Of a stretch of 20,618 nt of DNA, positions 12,814 through 20,618 are shown in pieces. Position numbers and translations under genes: made by a program. The DNA comes from a virus. The notes below the pieces were generated by a model that saw only the letters and a program-made list of their open reading frames with translations, was not told where the DNA came from and ran no database searches. Every line of letters starts with the position of its first letter. Positions within the stretch are counted from its first letter, which is position 1. Location: positions 1-20,618 of IMG/VR virus record IMGVR_UViG_3300037010_000032; one strand, given 5' to 3'.

Positions 12814-15223
12814 ATCCACCAGGCAAAAAATCTGCCAGTGAAGTTGTTTGTGCATTGGTAGTTCCTGATCCACCTAGTGCAGATGCAGATGCTCCAGCCG
12901 TTGCTCCACCTCCCACTTCAGGCATTGCAGGCGCTGTGCCTCCTTCATACTTTGTACTCATCACAGCTGCCAATTGTGCAGCTCCCACTATTCCTGCAGC
13001 AATACCAAATGGAATACCTATAGGAATACCACCACCAGTGGCAATGGATTGCATCACTGCTTGCGCTGTACTGATTGCAATGGATACAAGCTTCAATGCT
13101 TTGTCACGTTTAAACTGTTCACGCTTGATTTTATCTTCTGCATCAAATTGCTTCTTCTGTAGTTGATAGGCAGCCATTGCATATTTTTCATTGATGGCTT
13201 GTTTTTGTGCAGCGGTCAAGTTGGCATTCTTCAATTCATTGGTCTTCTGCGTTTCAAGTTGACTCAGCTGTGCATCTGTATTGGCTTGCATTGCTTTGAG
13301 CTTGTTATCTTGCACCTCATTCATGGCATCATTGATTGCAGATAAAGAGTCAACAGCTTGCGCTGCCACATCCAGTCCAGCGCTTATTGCTGCAGTGTCT
13401 TCTTCAAACTTCTTTTGACTTGCGGCCTTGGCATCTGCTACCTTCTGCTTTTCAATGTCTGCAATTTTCTTTTCTCTTAGAGCCACCATTGCAACAATAG
13501 CAGCATCAAACTGATCCTGCCTAATTAGATTCGCAGCTAGATTGTCCTCAAGAGTTTTGATTTCATCACGCTGTGCATTGTCAAAGTCAATAAGTGCTAG
13601 TTTATACTGATCCAATAAATATCCCTGAATCATTCTTCTTGCATCTCTCTGCTTCTTATATTTTTCTTCTATAGATGCTAGCTCTATCTTATTATATTTA
13701 TCTGCAATATCTGCCAGGGCTTTCTTCTCAGCTAAGTCAATCACACTGATATCTTCACCTTTAGCTAGCGCTCTTTCTCTTAAATCAAAATAATAGGCCC
13801 CTACTTTCTCCTCATCCAATTGGCGTGCTGTCTTCAAGCTGTCATAGTACGCATTCTCTGCAGCCTCAAGGTCCATGATCAGTTGATTCTTCTCCTCAAG
13901 TGCTCTGTCATTTATCTCCTTCTGTTGGTCCGCTAATTTCTTGGCCTGTTCCTTGGCAGCATCTGCAGCATCCTTGTTGGCCGTGATTTGAATTACTTTT
14001 TTCTCAGTCTCAGAATCCTTGACATCCTGATTCATCTTGTTCAGATTGTCCTTGCCTGCAGCTCTTTGCTCTTTGTACATTCCTGACATGAACTTGTTAT
14101 TCTTCATCAGTACATCAAGTGCTTTGATATTATTCTCCACCTCCTTGATTTGCTCTTTTTGGTAGTCAATAGATGCTTGAATTTTTTTCTTCTTTAATTC
14201 AATAGTGCTCAATCCAGCTGCATCAGCCAGGGCAATTTCACGATCAAATTGTTTCTGTCCATTTTCAAATGCTTGCTTCTGAGCTGCTCTAAGTTCACGT
14301 TCTTTCTCCATCTGCCTCTGGATGCGTTGCATTCTTTTGGCATGTGTGGCCGCTCTCTTTTTATCCTCATCATCCTCAACAAGTCCAAGCATCTGCAGTC
14401 CTTTTACGGCTAGCATGATCACACCAATAAATGGCATGAAGATACCTATTACAATTTTTATTCCTGTCCCTAGCTTATTAAACCAGCTGATGGCTCTACC
14501 TACTGCAGCTGTCACCTTGTCCCAGTTAGCAATCAACAAACCAAGGCCCACTACCAACGCACCAATACCAGTGGCAACAAGTGCAAGCCTAAAAACTTTC
14601 AATGCACCAGTGGATGTGCCTACAGCCAATGCATATGCTTTTTCATAGAATGCTCTGAGCTGCATACCAACGACATGCTCCTCATTCAATATGATAGATA
14701 CCTCATTGATTGCATTCATCACACCTTGCACAGCCTGAAGCTTGACCATGGTCTGCATCAATTCTTCATTCTCCACACCAGTCAATGCAATGGCAGATGA
14801 GATTCCTTGGAATACTGCAGCACCTCCTTGCAATGCTCCCATTGCTGTATCTAATTTAACAGTATCTGATGACAAAGCATTCACCTGGCTCTTGATATCA
14901 CCGATGCCATCCTTCAATTGACCTGCAGCTGCAATGGCTGCTTGACCAACAGGTGACTCCATCCCTGCCTGAGCAGCAATGTTCTGGTATTCCTTCATGG
15001 CCTTGGTCATCTCACGCATGGTCAAGCCTCCAGCATCTACCTTTGCATTCAATTCTGTGAGCTTATCAGCGAATACATCAGTGCCTGCACCTTCAGCAAC
15101 AGTGCTCTGCAAGGTATTCACATCCTTGTTCAGACTATTCACTGCCTGATCAAATGATTTTATGTCATTTACACTGCTGCCAGTGTCTACTTTAAGGGAA
15201 AATACTGCTTCTTTTGTAGCCAT
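12716..15223 (-). CDS. Tail tape measure protein
   Basis: This 835-residue protein begins MATKEAVFSLKVDTGSSVND with the usual helical N-terminal region (SFDQAVNSLNKDVNTLQ). Two hydrophobic helices follow at about 211-233 and 255-276, then a long charged coiled coil from about 288 to 680 rich in K, E, A and Q. The end is a Gly/Ala-rich segment (GGGATAGASASALGGSG) and a tail VVVLESDITGTQQKVQTQQS, a type of ending common in tape measures of Bacteroidota phages. It sets tail length and may help DNA cross the inner membrane. The start overlaps the stop of the previous gene by 1 nt (TAATG). The 3' end overlaps the plus-strand gene by 98 nt. Confidence 0.9.
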   Translation of the reverse strand: MATKEAVFSLKVDTGSSVNDIKSFDQAVNSLNKDVNTLQSTVAEGAGTDVFADKLTELNAKVDAGGLTMREMTKAMKEYQNIAAQAGMESPVGQAAIAAAGQLKDGIGDIKSQVNALSSDTVKLDTAMGALQGGAAVFQGISSAIALTGVENEELMQTMVKLQAVQGVMNAINEVSIILNEEHVVGMQLRAFYEKAYALAVGTSTGALKVFRLALVATGIGALVVGLGLLIANWDKVTAAVGRAISWFNKLGTGIKIVIGIFMPFIGVIMLAVKGLQMLGLVEDDEDKKRAATHAKRMQRIQRQMEKERELRAAQKQAFENGQKQFDREIALADAAGLSTIELKKKKIQASIDYQKEQIKEVENNIKALDVLMKNNKFMSGMYKEQRAAGKDNLNKMNQDVKDSETEKKVIQITANKDAADAAKEQAKKLADQQKEINDRALEEKNQLIMDLEAAENAYYDSLKTARQLDEEKVGAYYFDLRERALAKGEDISVIDLAEKKALADIADKYNKIELASIEEKYKKQRDARRMIQGYLLDQYKLALIDFDNAQRDEIKTLEDNLAANLIRQDQFDAAIVAMVALREKKIADIEKQKVADAKAASQKKFEEDTAAISAGLDVAAQAVDSLSAINDAMNEVQDNKLKAMQANTDAQLSQLETQKTNELKNANLTAAQKQAINEKYAMAAYQLQKKQFDAEDKIKREQFKRDKALKLVSIAISTAQAVMQSIATGGGIPIGIPFGIAAGIVGAAQLAAVMSTKYEGGTAPAMPEVGGGATAGASASALGGSGTTNAQTTSLADFLPGGSNGPPVSQVVVLESDITGTQQKVQTQQSLSTY

Positions 15224-17487
15224 TATCTTTGGTATTTGTCAGGTGATATTGTTATTTGATACGTTTGTGCGCTCTCAGCCTCCACTAGTCGGATGAATTC
15301 CGATTCTGTGCTGGTCATTTTACCACTGTCATAGTTGTTGACCTTCTGTAGTCTGAACATCACACCATCAATCATGATGAGCTTCTTAAAGTCAAGGCCA
15401 CCGATGTCATTACTCAGCAACATTGCCTTAGCTGTCAGCTGCTTTCCAAACTTGCTGATGATCTCTCTAATGAATCTCTCATGATAGCTGTACAGATTGT
15501 TGGTAGTGTATGCAATTGTCTCTCCAGTGCTGTAGAAAACGTATTGCGGCACACCCCACATCAAGTCAAAAGTGGGATTTAATAAATTGTCAAGATGACC
15601 AACATAGGGATACTTGATCTGTGCATGTGGCACATCAAATTCATCAATGTGAATCCAGTCACCAGTCACTAGGTCCCCAACATCCTCAGAATATAGCTGC
15701 ACAATGAATGGCTTAGCTACCTTCTCCACCTTGTTGATGGTGCCATTGTCTTCAATCTTCTGCTGATAGGCACATGGGATGATTAGTTCAGTGAATCCTT
15801 CACCATCAGCAATGCGGACCAATGGCTTCTGACTGAATGGTAGCTTCACATCAGTCACACTTTGGCTGAATGCGTTGCCACTAGTCACTGAGTTGTTGCC
15901 ATACTCAGTCAAGGTATCCTCTGCATAGCGCTTGCTCCAGTAGTCATCATCCTTCTCAAATGAGAATCTGTAATCCTTTGAAGCAAAGTTAATAGTGGGA
16001 GTAATCTTCACAGGCTGTGATCTGTCAATCTTCTTTGTCCAGTCAAGTGCCGTATCTGTACCATCATAAAAGTCAACAAGCGGCTCAATCTCCAGTATAG
16101 TGGGATCTAATGTGTTTGGCTTGATATACAAATTAAACATATCCCTGATGCCCTTGAAGAATACATCTGCAGTCATTGATGGTAAAAGTGTGCCAATGTT
16201 TAATGTTGATCCTGGAGTGAGTGACTGCGGTTGCTTTTCAAGATTCAAGATAGCAGCCAATGATTCAATAGTGGCTGTCATCGTACCAGGCTGATTAAGA
16301 TTTACGCTGTACATATTTAATTGCAAGCGTGCATCTAATACATCACTGAAGGTTAAATTAATAGGCACACTAATATCAAATGCATAGTCAATTGTATATA
16401 AAATAAGACCTGGTGTGATTTGTCCACTAGCAATTTGTGTGATACTATCATTCAATCCATTCTTTCTGACAATGAGAGATACATTCCAACTACCAAAAAG
16501 AAATCCTGATGTGGATGTCTCAGCTGTGAAGCGGTGATCACCTTCATACTTTACTGCAAATAATCCTTCACTGGATGGAACAATACTCAATGGAGAGGCT
16601 GTTTGAACTTGACCTTGAAAGTCAGCTGTCACAGTTCCATCATAGTTGTTGAATGAATTAAATGCAGGTATCCACGTACCTGATTTTGATACATTCATTA
16701 CAAAGCCATCTGCATCATTGTTCTCAGTAGTGAATACACTATCTATTGCTGCCTGCTCTGGTGTGATCTGTGGGAGCACTCCGCCTTGATAGGCCATCAA
16801 CAGGCGCTTGAATCTTTGGCTCTCAAAAAAAGTTGAATCCCATGTGATTCCTGCCTGAGTGAATGCTCTTAGCAGTATGTCATAGCAGAATACATGTGCA
16901 GGTATGTGCTCCACTGCAAAGGTATCTGGAGCAGGCCGCTGATATCCATAGTCAACAAGTCCATAGTAATATCCTAAGCCATCCCAATTGGCTCCTGTTC
17001 CATTGGTGAAGGGAGCACCGTTTTTTACAATGGTCCCCTGCCATGAATCCTGTTGATTGGCATAGTTGAATTCATGATTGTATTCAGTCCAGTCCATTGC
17101 ATTAATCTTGATATCCTTGAGCCTGCCGATGTAGTCAATAGTTTCTGAGATCAGAACAATGTTGAAGGTCCAGTTGCCATCTTGCTGGATACAATCCTGC
17201 AGCTGACATACACCATTGAATTCCATCACACCATCATGATAGTATTGTGCTTCTGCCTTGACTGATGGATCAAAATTCATGAAAGCTGTTGGCGCTCCCA
17301 GTGTAGCTGATAGGCTGAACACATTTGCCATGAGCTGAACATTGGTAGCTGTACCAGGTAGCCCTATAGTCTTTGAGTTGTTGCCCTTGCGTGCACTGAT
17401 ATCCTTGATGTCACTGATGGCATATGTTAATGGGAAAGGTATCTTGTCATTCAAGTCTACCTGTATGCCGTTTATATATAGCTCCAT
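15223..17487 (-). CDS. Large tail protein, distal tail/hub-like
   Basis: This 754-residue protein begins MELYINGIQVDLNDKIPFPL. It continues with an N-terminal domain (TYAISDIKDISARKGNNSKT, IGLPGTATNVQLMANVFSLS) that I recognise from tail proteins next to tape measures in Bacteroidota phages. Then come beta-rich stretches typical of tail tip proteins (YYHDGVMEFNGVCQLQD), a middle part with IRDMFNLYIKPN and LEIEPLVDFYDG that looks like a baseplate hub fold, and a C-terminal receptor for other tip parts (QKVNNYD, ESEFIRLVEA). It lies 1 nt after the 401-aa gene and overlaps the tape measure start. By order it could be the distal tail or hub protein; the exact role is not certain. Confidence 0.75.
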   Translation of the reverse strand: MELYINGIQVDLNDKIPFPLTYAISDIKDISARKGNNSKTIGLPGTATNVQLMANVFSLSATLGAPTAFMNFDPSVKAEAQYYHDGVMEFNGVCQLQDCIQQDGNWTFNIVLISETIDYIGRLKDIKINAMDWTEYNHEFNYANQQDSWQGTIVKNGAPFTNGTGANWDGLGYYYGLVDYGYQRPAPDTFAVEHIPAHVFCYDILLRAFTQAGITWDSTFFESQRFKRLLMAYQGGVLPQITPEQAAIDSVFTTENNDADGFVMNVSKSGTWIPAFNSFNNYDGTVTADFQGQVQTASPLSIVPSSEGLFAVKYEGDHRFTAETSTSGFLFGSWNVSLIVRKNGLNDSITQIASGQITPGLILYTIDYAFDISVPINLTFSDVLDARLQLNMYSVNLNQPGTMTATIESLAAILNLEKQPQSLTPGSTLNIGTLLPSMTADVFFKGIRDMFNLYIKPNTLDPTILEIEPLVDFYDGTDTALDWTKKIDRSQPVKITPTINFASKDYRFSFEKDDDYWSKRYAEDTLTEYGNNSVTSGNAFSQSVTDVKLPFSQKPLVRIADGEGFTELIIPCAYQQKIEDNGTINKVEKVAKPFIVQLYSEDVGDLVTGDWIHIDEFDVPHAQIKYPYVGHLDNLLNPTFDLMWGVPQYVFYSTGETIAYTTNNLYSYHERFIREIISKFGKQLTAKAMLLSNDIGGLDFKKLIMIDGVMFRLQKVNNYDSGKMTSTESEFIRLVEAESAQTYQITISPDKYQR

Positions 17488-17488
17488 A

Positions 17489-18694
17489 CTAGTTCAATTG
17501 AGATCTATAGCTCCATGTCACAGTGATGTTGACTGTCTCTTGAATCAATCCATCCTTGAATCTTGACTTGAGCACACTTGCATTGTTTTCTACCACTACT
17601 GGCTTAAATATGCCATCCTTATACAGCCACACTTGCGGTGATTCATATAGCTCTCTCACTAGCCAGTTCTGTACAGCAGGTTTCATCCAGTCTGAATTCA
17701 GAATGATAGTATCTGAAGCAGTCTTCATGGCTGACTTCTTCTCAGCATCAGTCAATGCTAGGCTATATTGATTATCTACCCAGGTACCACGTTGCACTTG
17801 ATATCCATAGTTTTGGATTCCACTGGCATCTATGCGTAACTTGTTAAAGGAATACTGATCTATGACTCCAAACTTATTCACCCAGTACAGGCGCTGCACA
17901 TCAAAGCGCTGGCATTCACGATCAAAATATAGTCTAAATGGGTTTGTGCTCTGTGTAGTGTATGGTGCTCCATTGCCTGTGGCAATCAATGTCACCTCGT
18001 AATAGTAACAGTCATCCCACTCTGGTCCCGTAGTCCATCCTTGTGCATCCATTTGATTAGGTGATATGTCAAGCATATGCACAATAAAGTCTAAGTCAAT
18101 GATGTCTGTATTTGTATATGTCAATGTTCCTGTCACATCATAGATGTCAAGCTTCAATTCATAGTATTCATTATCTCTAGCAGCAAAAATACCCACTAAG
18201 AATGGCAAATTATAAGGAGTAAATTGTGCAGCTGATGAAGGAAAGTATGTAAGAAAATTCGGGCTGATGGCATTAGTATAGTCAATCCAGTATTCATTTG
18301 AATTGAATGCATAAAACTGCTCATATCTCAAAGCTCCATTGAATCCATAGTTGCCTGCAGATGTGGCTGAAGCTTCAAGCACAGGCGGTGTGCCATAGCT
18401 TTCATGAATTACTATCTGAATATCTATTGCTTGATCTTGTGATTCAAATGAGAAGACATTGAGATATGTCATGTGTGTACGTACAAATGAGCGCACATAT
18501 TCGGATGCATCAAATTTGCAGTAATTGTCAAACATTGGATACAATTCATAGGTGCCGAATAGCGCACTGGCAACAAATAGCTCCACCTTGTAGCTAAAGT
18601 TTGGCTGTCCAGTCTGATCAGATGAAAAAGCCCAAATCATTTCATTGGATGCTGGGCTATAGAATTGCGGCTCTTGGTTGATAGTTACTGCCAT
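17489..18694 (-). CDS. Tail structural protein of unknown exact role
   Basis: This 401-residue, beta-rich protein begins MAVTINQEPQFYSPASNEMI. It has many aromatic residues (WAFSSDQTGQPNFSYKVELF, NSNEYWIDYTNAISPNFLTY), a middle part ending PFRLYFDRECQRFDVQRLYW, VNKFGVIDQYSFNKLRID, and a C-terminal strand pair (ETVNITVTWSYRSQLN). I have seen this type of protein next to the large tail protein in Bacteroidota phages but cannot name its role. The ATG overlaps the previous gene by 10 nt using the same junction, ATGGCAGTAA, as the fibre gene. Confidence 0.72.
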   Translation of the reverse strand: MAVTINQEPQFYSPASNEMIWAFSSDQTGQPNFSYKVELFVASALFGTYELYPMFDNYCKFDASEYVRSFVRTHMTYLNVFSFESQDQAIDIQIVIHESYGTPPVLEASATSAGNYGFNGALRYEQFYAFNSNEYWIDYTNAISPNFLTYFPSSAAQFTPYNLPFLVGIFAARDNEYYELKLDIYDVTGTLTYTNTDIIDLDFIVHMLDISPNQMDAQGWTTGPEWDDCYYYEVTLIATGNGAPYTTQSTNPFRLYFDRECQRFDVQRLYWVNKFGVIDQYSFNKLRIDASGIQNYGYQVQRGTWVDNQYSLALTDAEKKSAMKTASDTIILNSDWMKPAVQNWLVRELYESPQVWLYKDGIFKPVVVENNASVLKSRFKDGLIQETVNITVTWSYRSQLN

Positions 18695-19236
18695 TTTTCT
18701 GTATTTTTTGTAAAGGATACGTTAAAAATAAGACCTGTCACTGTAGCCAAGTCTGATGCTATCTTATTGAGCACATCATCTGTCATGACATTCTCTGTTA
18801 TTTTCTTAGGCTGCAATCCATGATGCTTGATACTGGATGCAGTTGCATATGCCTTTGACATGCTACCACCTTTCCACTGCTGTATGGCATTGGCCATGTT
18901 TGCACTCACATACGGTGTGCGAAATGAATATGCACTACCTGATACTGTTGGCCGCTTGTAGTTGTATCCGGGCACATTAGGCAATGCATTCACACCTTGA
19001 TCCTGGAACAAATAGTACTGGTCCGCTTGTATCTCAAATGAGAATGCTCCAGTAGGCATATATACCACTGACTGCATTAATGCTCCAGTATTCATGACAT
19101 TAGCACTGATATACTCCTTGAAGTCTTCAGTCACTTTATTGGCTATGTCTAAGATTAACTTTTCATAGGCTGTCTCAGGCTGAGATAGCTCCTGCTGAGA
19201 TATACCTAGTGAGTCAAGAAAGTCAAGTTCTGCCAT
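18685..19236 (-). CDS. HK97 gp10-like neck/tail completion protein
   Basis: This 183-residue protein has an N-terminal helix (YEKLILDIANKVTEDFKEYI), a core strand-turn pattern (TGALMQSVVYMPTGAFSFEI, ADQYYLFQDQGVN), a Gly/Pro loop and a C-terminal helix. The 'YYxFxDxGV' motif followed by a loop is like the conserved region of HK97 gp10 proteins, which form part of the head-tail connection. Its start overlaps the end of the frameshifted chaperone frame by 14 nt. A copy of the 19-nt element ends 7 nt upstream of its ATG. Confidence 0.7.
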   Translation of the reverse strand: MAELDFLDSLGISQQELSQPETAYEKLILDIANKVTEDFKEYISANVMNTGALMQSVVYMPTGAFSFEIQADQYYLFQDQGVNALPNVPGYNYKRPTVSGSAYSFRTPYVSANMANAIQQWKGGSMSKAYATASSIKHHGLQPKKITENVMTDDVLNKIASDLATVTGLIFNVSFTKNTEKWQ

Positions 19237-20031
19237 GCTTACTTAATATGTAATCTTGTTCTGATTTTAGCTTGAAGTAGTTCAGCCAAAACAATGTCTT
19301 TATGTACGGCTGCCTCGTAATCTCATCCACATCCTTCTGAAGCTTCTCAGCCATGTGGACCAGAAGCCCTGTCCAGATGAACCACTCTGAGTCATTTCTT
19401 TCATCTGAGCTGCTGTTGTCTCTTTCAGCATCTTCGTCTGATTCTTCATCCTGATTATCTGGATCTCCAAGATAGCGAGCTTCCGCTGCTCTGATTGCCG
19501 CAAAAAAAAAGCGAAGAAGTCAATAAATTCATCACCAGGGAAAGCCTTCTTGAATATCTCCTTGCGCTTGACTGATGGATTCAGCACCTTGCCACGGTCA
19601 TCTTCTTGAGCATACTCCATGCCCTCTTCAATATAGCAGATGGCCAATGCTCCACATGGATCCTCTTGTACAGATTCAATCAGTTTTAAGTCAATGATCT
19701 GTCCAGTGCTCATCACTGAGATATCTGGCTCAAAGAGATACACCACATCATCAATCACCACTTTGCCTGTAGGCTTCTCCTTCTGAACGTATGTGCCGAG
19801 TATAGTCAGTATATGCTTGCTGCAGCTCAGTACATCATCAATGTGTGCCTTGCGGACCTTGCTCACTGATAGGCCGCTGAAGATGCTGATGAGTTGACAT
19901 TGAAAGTCAAGTGATGTCATCATGTCTTCTGCAGCTTCTTGATACACTGGTGCCACCATCAGCCACTTGGCCATCATGTCAGGTGTGCAGTCTTGAAGTG
20001 TTGCTGGTAGTTTAATCTCTATTTGTTTCAT
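19223..20031 (-). CDS. Frameshifted (-1) long form of the tail assembly chaperone, about 269 aa
   Basis: Residues 1-176 are shared with the short form. After a -1 shift at the T9 run (19510-19502) the frame stays open for 93 codons and ends at a TGA at 19225-19223, just inside the next gene. The added part begins FAAIRAAEARYLGDPDNQ and has an acidic linker (DEESDEDAERDNSSSDERND). It closes with a helical domain (EWFIWTGLLVHMAEKLQK, DEITRQPYIKTLFWLNYFK). It accounts for the 63 nt between the short form's stop and the next gene. A short and a long product from one slippery site is known for tail assembly chaperones such as lambda gpG/gpGT. A sequencing error in the homopolymer is the alternative. 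Confidence 0.6.
19244..19262 (-). promoter_or_regulatory. Conserved 19-nt upstream element, copy A
   Basis: The minus strand reads AGAACAAGATTACATATTA and ends 7 nt before the ATG of the neck protein gene. It lies inside the -1 frame of the chaperone gene (encoding SEQDYIL), so the sequence could be constrained by both uses. Confidence 0.45.
19300..20031 (-). CDS. Putative tail assembly chaperone, short (unshifted) form
   Basis: This 243-residue product begins MKQIEIKLPATLQDCTPDMM. It is mostly helical up to about residue 175 (AKWLMVAPVYQEAAEDMM, DDVLSCSKHILTILGTYV, IIDLKLIESVQEDPCGALAI). Beyond the T9 run the unshifted frame gives 67 residues (RQSEQRKLAILEIQI..., ending RMWMRLRGSRT) with basic, Met/Arg-rich composition unlike the rest. 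The gene follows the terminase (ATGA overlap) and precedes the neck and tail genes, the place where tail chaperones often lie in siphoviruses. The function is inferred from position and the frameshift signal; I do not recognise the domain. Confidence 0.6.
   Translation of the reverse strand: MKQIEIKLPATLQDCTPDMMAKWLMVAPVYQEAAEDMMTSLDFQCQLISIFSGLSVSKVRKAHIDDVLSCSKHILTILGTYVQKEKPTGKVVIDDVVYLFEPDISVMSTGQIIDLKLIESVQEDPCGALAICYIEEGMEYAQEDDRGKVLNPSVKRKEIFKKAFPGDEFIDFFAFFLRQSEQRKLAILEIQIIRMKNQTKMLKETTAAQMKEMTQSGSSGQGFWSTWLRSFRRMWMRLRGSRT
19502..19510 (-). other. Slippery T9 site for -1 ribosomal frameshifting
   Basis: Nine T on the minus strand lie in the frame GCT TTT TTT TTG. This contains T TTT TTT, a canonical slippery heptamer at which both tRNAs can re-pair one base back. 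About 15 nt further on, GAGC and GCTC could form a 4-bp hairpin with a 7-nt loop, a weak stimulatory structure at best. Confidence 0.6.
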
Positions 20032-20618
20032 GCTCTTAATATCTTATATTTTCCTTTCATCCTGTAGTGGCGAAGTGAGTGCCATGCTAGTGCTGTGCTC
20101 ATCACTCCATCATCATGCATACCTGAAGGTGCACTGTACTGCACTTTCCGTGTGTTTATATTGTAAATATAGGTAAAGTTTTCAAGCTCATCAATCAGCC
20201 ATGAATGATTCATGATGCGGATGTCATTCTGCTCAAATGCCAGGGCCAAGTCTTCAATTAACATTGGCTTGCTCTTAGATGTCGTAGTGAAGGGATATAC
20301 ATTGTTCCTGCACTTTGTCTGTAGCATCTCAAAGAACACATCACCTTGATTGTTGACCTCCACCACAGTGACTGCATTAAAGCGCTTGATCACATCAGCC
20401 ACCTTGTCAATGATCTTGCTCCACTCATCTTGTCGCCATCTCTCTACATAGATCATGTGGCCATGCTCATTGAGAATAGTCAGGACCGTGTAGTCATCTG
20501 CTCTACCAATATCAAGGCCAGCATATGCTTTGCCACTTGGCTCTGATGCAGCTACAGATGTACGAACATTCCTGAACAGCCCAGATGCATTGTCAATAAA
20601 TTCTGCTAAGTATTCCTG
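20028..20618 (-). CDS. Terminase large subunit, C-terminal nuclease domain (5' end outside window)
   Basis: The frame is open from the right edge for 196 residues. Visible residues 33-48 (AGLDIGRADDYTVLTI) are the first acidic motif (D36) of the RNase H-like nuclease of phage large terminases. E87 in VTVVEVNNQGD is the second acidic site, and MHDDGVMSTALAWH (D169, D170) is the third. This domain cuts concatemeric DNA during packaging; the ATPase domain must lie upstream, beyond the window. The stop TGA overlaps the next ATG (ATGA). Confidence 0.9.
   Translation of the reverse strand, partial: QEYLAEFIDNASGLFRNVRTSVAASEPSGKAYAGLDIGRADDYTVLTILNEHGHMIYVERWRQDEWSKIIDKVADVIKRFNAVTVVEVNNQGDVFFEMLQTKCRNNVYPFTTTSKSKPMLIEDLALAFEQNDIRIMNHSWLIDELENFTYIYNINTRKVQYSAPSGMHDDGVMSTALAWHSLRHYRMKGKYKILRA

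Noticed and set aside
1-20618. Search for tRNA genes, CRISPR arrays, insertion sequences, integrase or attachment sites
   Set aside because: No cloverleaf-like sequence, regular spacer array, transposase motif or terminal inverted repeat was seen by eye; nearly all of the window is accounted for by phage genes.

Overview
The window looks like part of the genome of a tailed siphovirus-type phage (or prophage) of a Bacteroidota host. The evidence is a run of virion genes (terminase nuclease domain, tail tape measure, capsid protease, scaffold, major capsid protein, portal, fibre), a lysis cassette, and a promoter of the Bacteroidota type (TTTG, 19 nt, TATCTTCG) at 537-567. Base composition is AT-rich and genes are packed with stop/start overlaps. 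No host gene, tRNA, integrase, insertion sequence or CRISPR array is visible. Both ends of the window cut through genes.

All genes but one lie on the minus strand, so the layout reads from right to left. It starts with the C-terminal nuclease part of the large terminase (20618-20028). Next come a putative tail assembly chaperone with a likely programmed -1 frameshift at a run of nine T (20031-19223), an HK97 gp10-like neck/tail completion protein, two large tail proteins, and the tape measure protein (15223-12716). A single plus-strand gene follows (12082-12813), a Stealth-like sugar-phosphate transferase. The minus strand resumes with a capsid protease fused to a HAD-type domain, a scaffold-like protein and the major capsid protein (12058-9248). 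A terminator, a probable tail tube protein and a second terminator come next. Then follow two small overlapping genes, the portal with a C-terminal extension, a connector-like protein, a two-part tail completion/collar protein, a fibre-like protein and a small unknown (8589-3025). The lysis block (3003-1689) holds a holin, a candidate one-piece spanin and a CHAP-like endolysin. It is followed by an HTH-metallophosphoesterase and a terminator (about 599-622). Beyond the terminator a new promoter drives a 34-residue membrane peptide and a zinc-ribbon protein that runs off the left edge.

The most interesting signals are: (i) the T9 slippery site, where the -1 frame stays open for 93 codons and exactly fills the gap to the next gene; (ii) a 19-nt element, AGAACA-N6-ACATAT-type, present four times on the minus strand just upstream of the neck, protease, scaffold and holin genes; (iii) the lone opposite-strand Stealth-like gene, which abuts one copy of that element and runs antisense into the tape measure gene; (iv) the protease-HAD fusion; and (v) three ATACTTA repeats spaced exactly 20 bp apart beside the last terminator. 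Functional names rest on reading motifs and gene order by eye; no database search was possible.
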